From an uncultured Blastocatellia bacterium (GTDB lineage: Bacteria; Acidobacteriota; Blastocatellia; Chloracidobacteriales; Chloracidobacteriaceae), in the NCBI GenBank assembly GCA_937934745.1, contig CALGZC010000019.1:1-34841 (forward strand): a DNA stretch of 34,841 nt, given 5' to 3'. Below the pieces are notes generated by a model. That model worked only from the letters and a program-made list of their open reading frames with translations. It did not search any database and was not told the DNA's origin. Both the position numbers and the translations under genes were made by a program. Positions 34,448 through 34,841 of this stretch are shown one piece after another. The first letter of the stretch is position 1, and each line of letters opens with the position of its first letter.

Positions 34448-34690
34448 TGCTCGATGTACTGGCGCGCGATGGCAAGCGGCGCGCCGCCGGAGCTTACAGC
34501 CAAGTCGGACGGCGACCACAGCGCCCCCTTCCGGTCACGCTTCTGGATGTCGGACCACCCCTTGCGCAGCAAGCGACCGGACACGCCTTCTCAGGCTGTT
34601 GACGAGGTTGGAGACGGCGACGTTCGGCGGCTATGCCACGCGCCGGTGGAGGTTGACCTAGAATGTGACCTGGAATGCGAAGAGTGATAC
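34429..34690 (-). pseudogene. tnpA: IS200/IS605-family transposase TnpA, C-terminal remnant
   Basis: TnpA (Y1 HUH transposase) catalyses single-strand transposition. The minus strand encodes a recognisable C-terminal part: PPNVAVSNLVNSL, then after a one-base shift GVSGRLLRKGW, and GALWSPSDLAVSSGGAPLAI followed by ARQYIEQQQTPH-stop. In intact relatives this reads PPKV..S.LVNSLKGVSSR..RK and LWSPSYF..S.GGAPLE...YIE.Q. A TAG stop replaces the codon before PP, and the catalytic N-terminal half, including the HUH histidines, is missing or unrecognisable. The gene is therefore truncated, frameshifted and dead. It lies between two copies of the element's right end, as expected if a second copy inserted into the first. 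Confidence 0.8.
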
Positions 34691-34712
34691 GGCGGCAACA
34701 CTTGGCTTCCTA

Positions 34713-34841
34713 CTGACCCGGTGCGCGCTGGGCCGCCGTTCAGGGCAGGCAAGGCGAGCGCGGACCAGGATTTATGGAGTCGAGCCGTCCTATGGGGTTT
34801 GGCTGCGCCGAAACTCCGCCTGCGGCTCGTTTTCAGTGTGG
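34713..34841 (-). mobile_element. Right end of an IS200/IS605-family element (copy 3)
   Basis: Matches the reverse complement of positions 11-142 with a 3-base deletion (near 34730) and a few substitutions. It is cut by the window end just before the transposase stop codon. The transposase of this copy, if present, lies beyond the window. Confidence 0.8.

Overview
The window looks like a chromosomal segment from a moderately GC-rich Gram-negative bacterium, most likely an Acidobacteriota member; a Chloracidobacterium-like organism is possible but is only inferred. The pointers are an octaheme c-type cytochrome with a system II (CcsA/ResC-type) maturation gene, a UbiD-type decarboxylase, a split methylmalonyl-CoA mutase large subunit, a DevBCA-type exporter, and a 14-bladed sensor propeller fused to a Ser/Thr kinase. 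No rRNA, CRISPR array or phage genes are visible.

Layout. Positions 1-142 are the right end of an IS200/IS605-family element. Then come rfbB (minus), a ccsA-like gene (plus), tRNA-Lys with a strong terminator (minus), nuoA-nuoB (plus, without the rest of complex I) and tRNA-Ala(GGC) (plus). An apparent plus-strand operon follows (5171-10576): ubiD, a catalytically dead M1-peptidase/TPR protein, and a membrane-anchored octaheme cytochrome with a HEAT-like tail. After a gene-free stretch (10577-11033) lies a frameshifted YtcJ-like amidohydrolase pseudogene (minus), then hpt (plus), which converges on a membrane GAF-GGDEF diguanylate cyclase (minus). The plus strand then carries a methylmalonyl-CoA mutase large subunit, serS, a hybrid histidine kinase and two stand-alone receiver proteins.

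From 27743 down to 21731 a tightly packed minus-strand operon encodes a 1228-residue propeller/Y_Y_Y/transmembrane Ser/Thr kinase, a PAS histidine kinase and a small secreted coiled-coil protein. It combines Ser/Thr and His-Asp signalling and is the most interesting system in the window. Next are gatC with a probable 50-codon gene upstream (minus), a Gfo/Idh/MocA oxidoreductase (plus), and a permease-ATPase-membrane fusion protein exporter operon (minus, 32796 to 29756).

The right end (about 33030 to 34841) is decaying DNA. It holds fragments of an RND efflux operon, a broken IS200/IS605 transposase, and two more copies of the same IS right end, inverted relative to the copy at position 1. 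The whole segment is therefore bracketed by inverted copies of one element. That could mean recombination potential, or simply that the assembly broke at a repeat.

Together the intact genes cover electron transport (nuoAB, ubiD, ccsA, octaheme cytochrome), signalling (about 8.9 kb in sensor kinases, receivers, a kinase fusion and a cyclase), transport, and housekeeping (serS, gatC, hpt, tRNAs).
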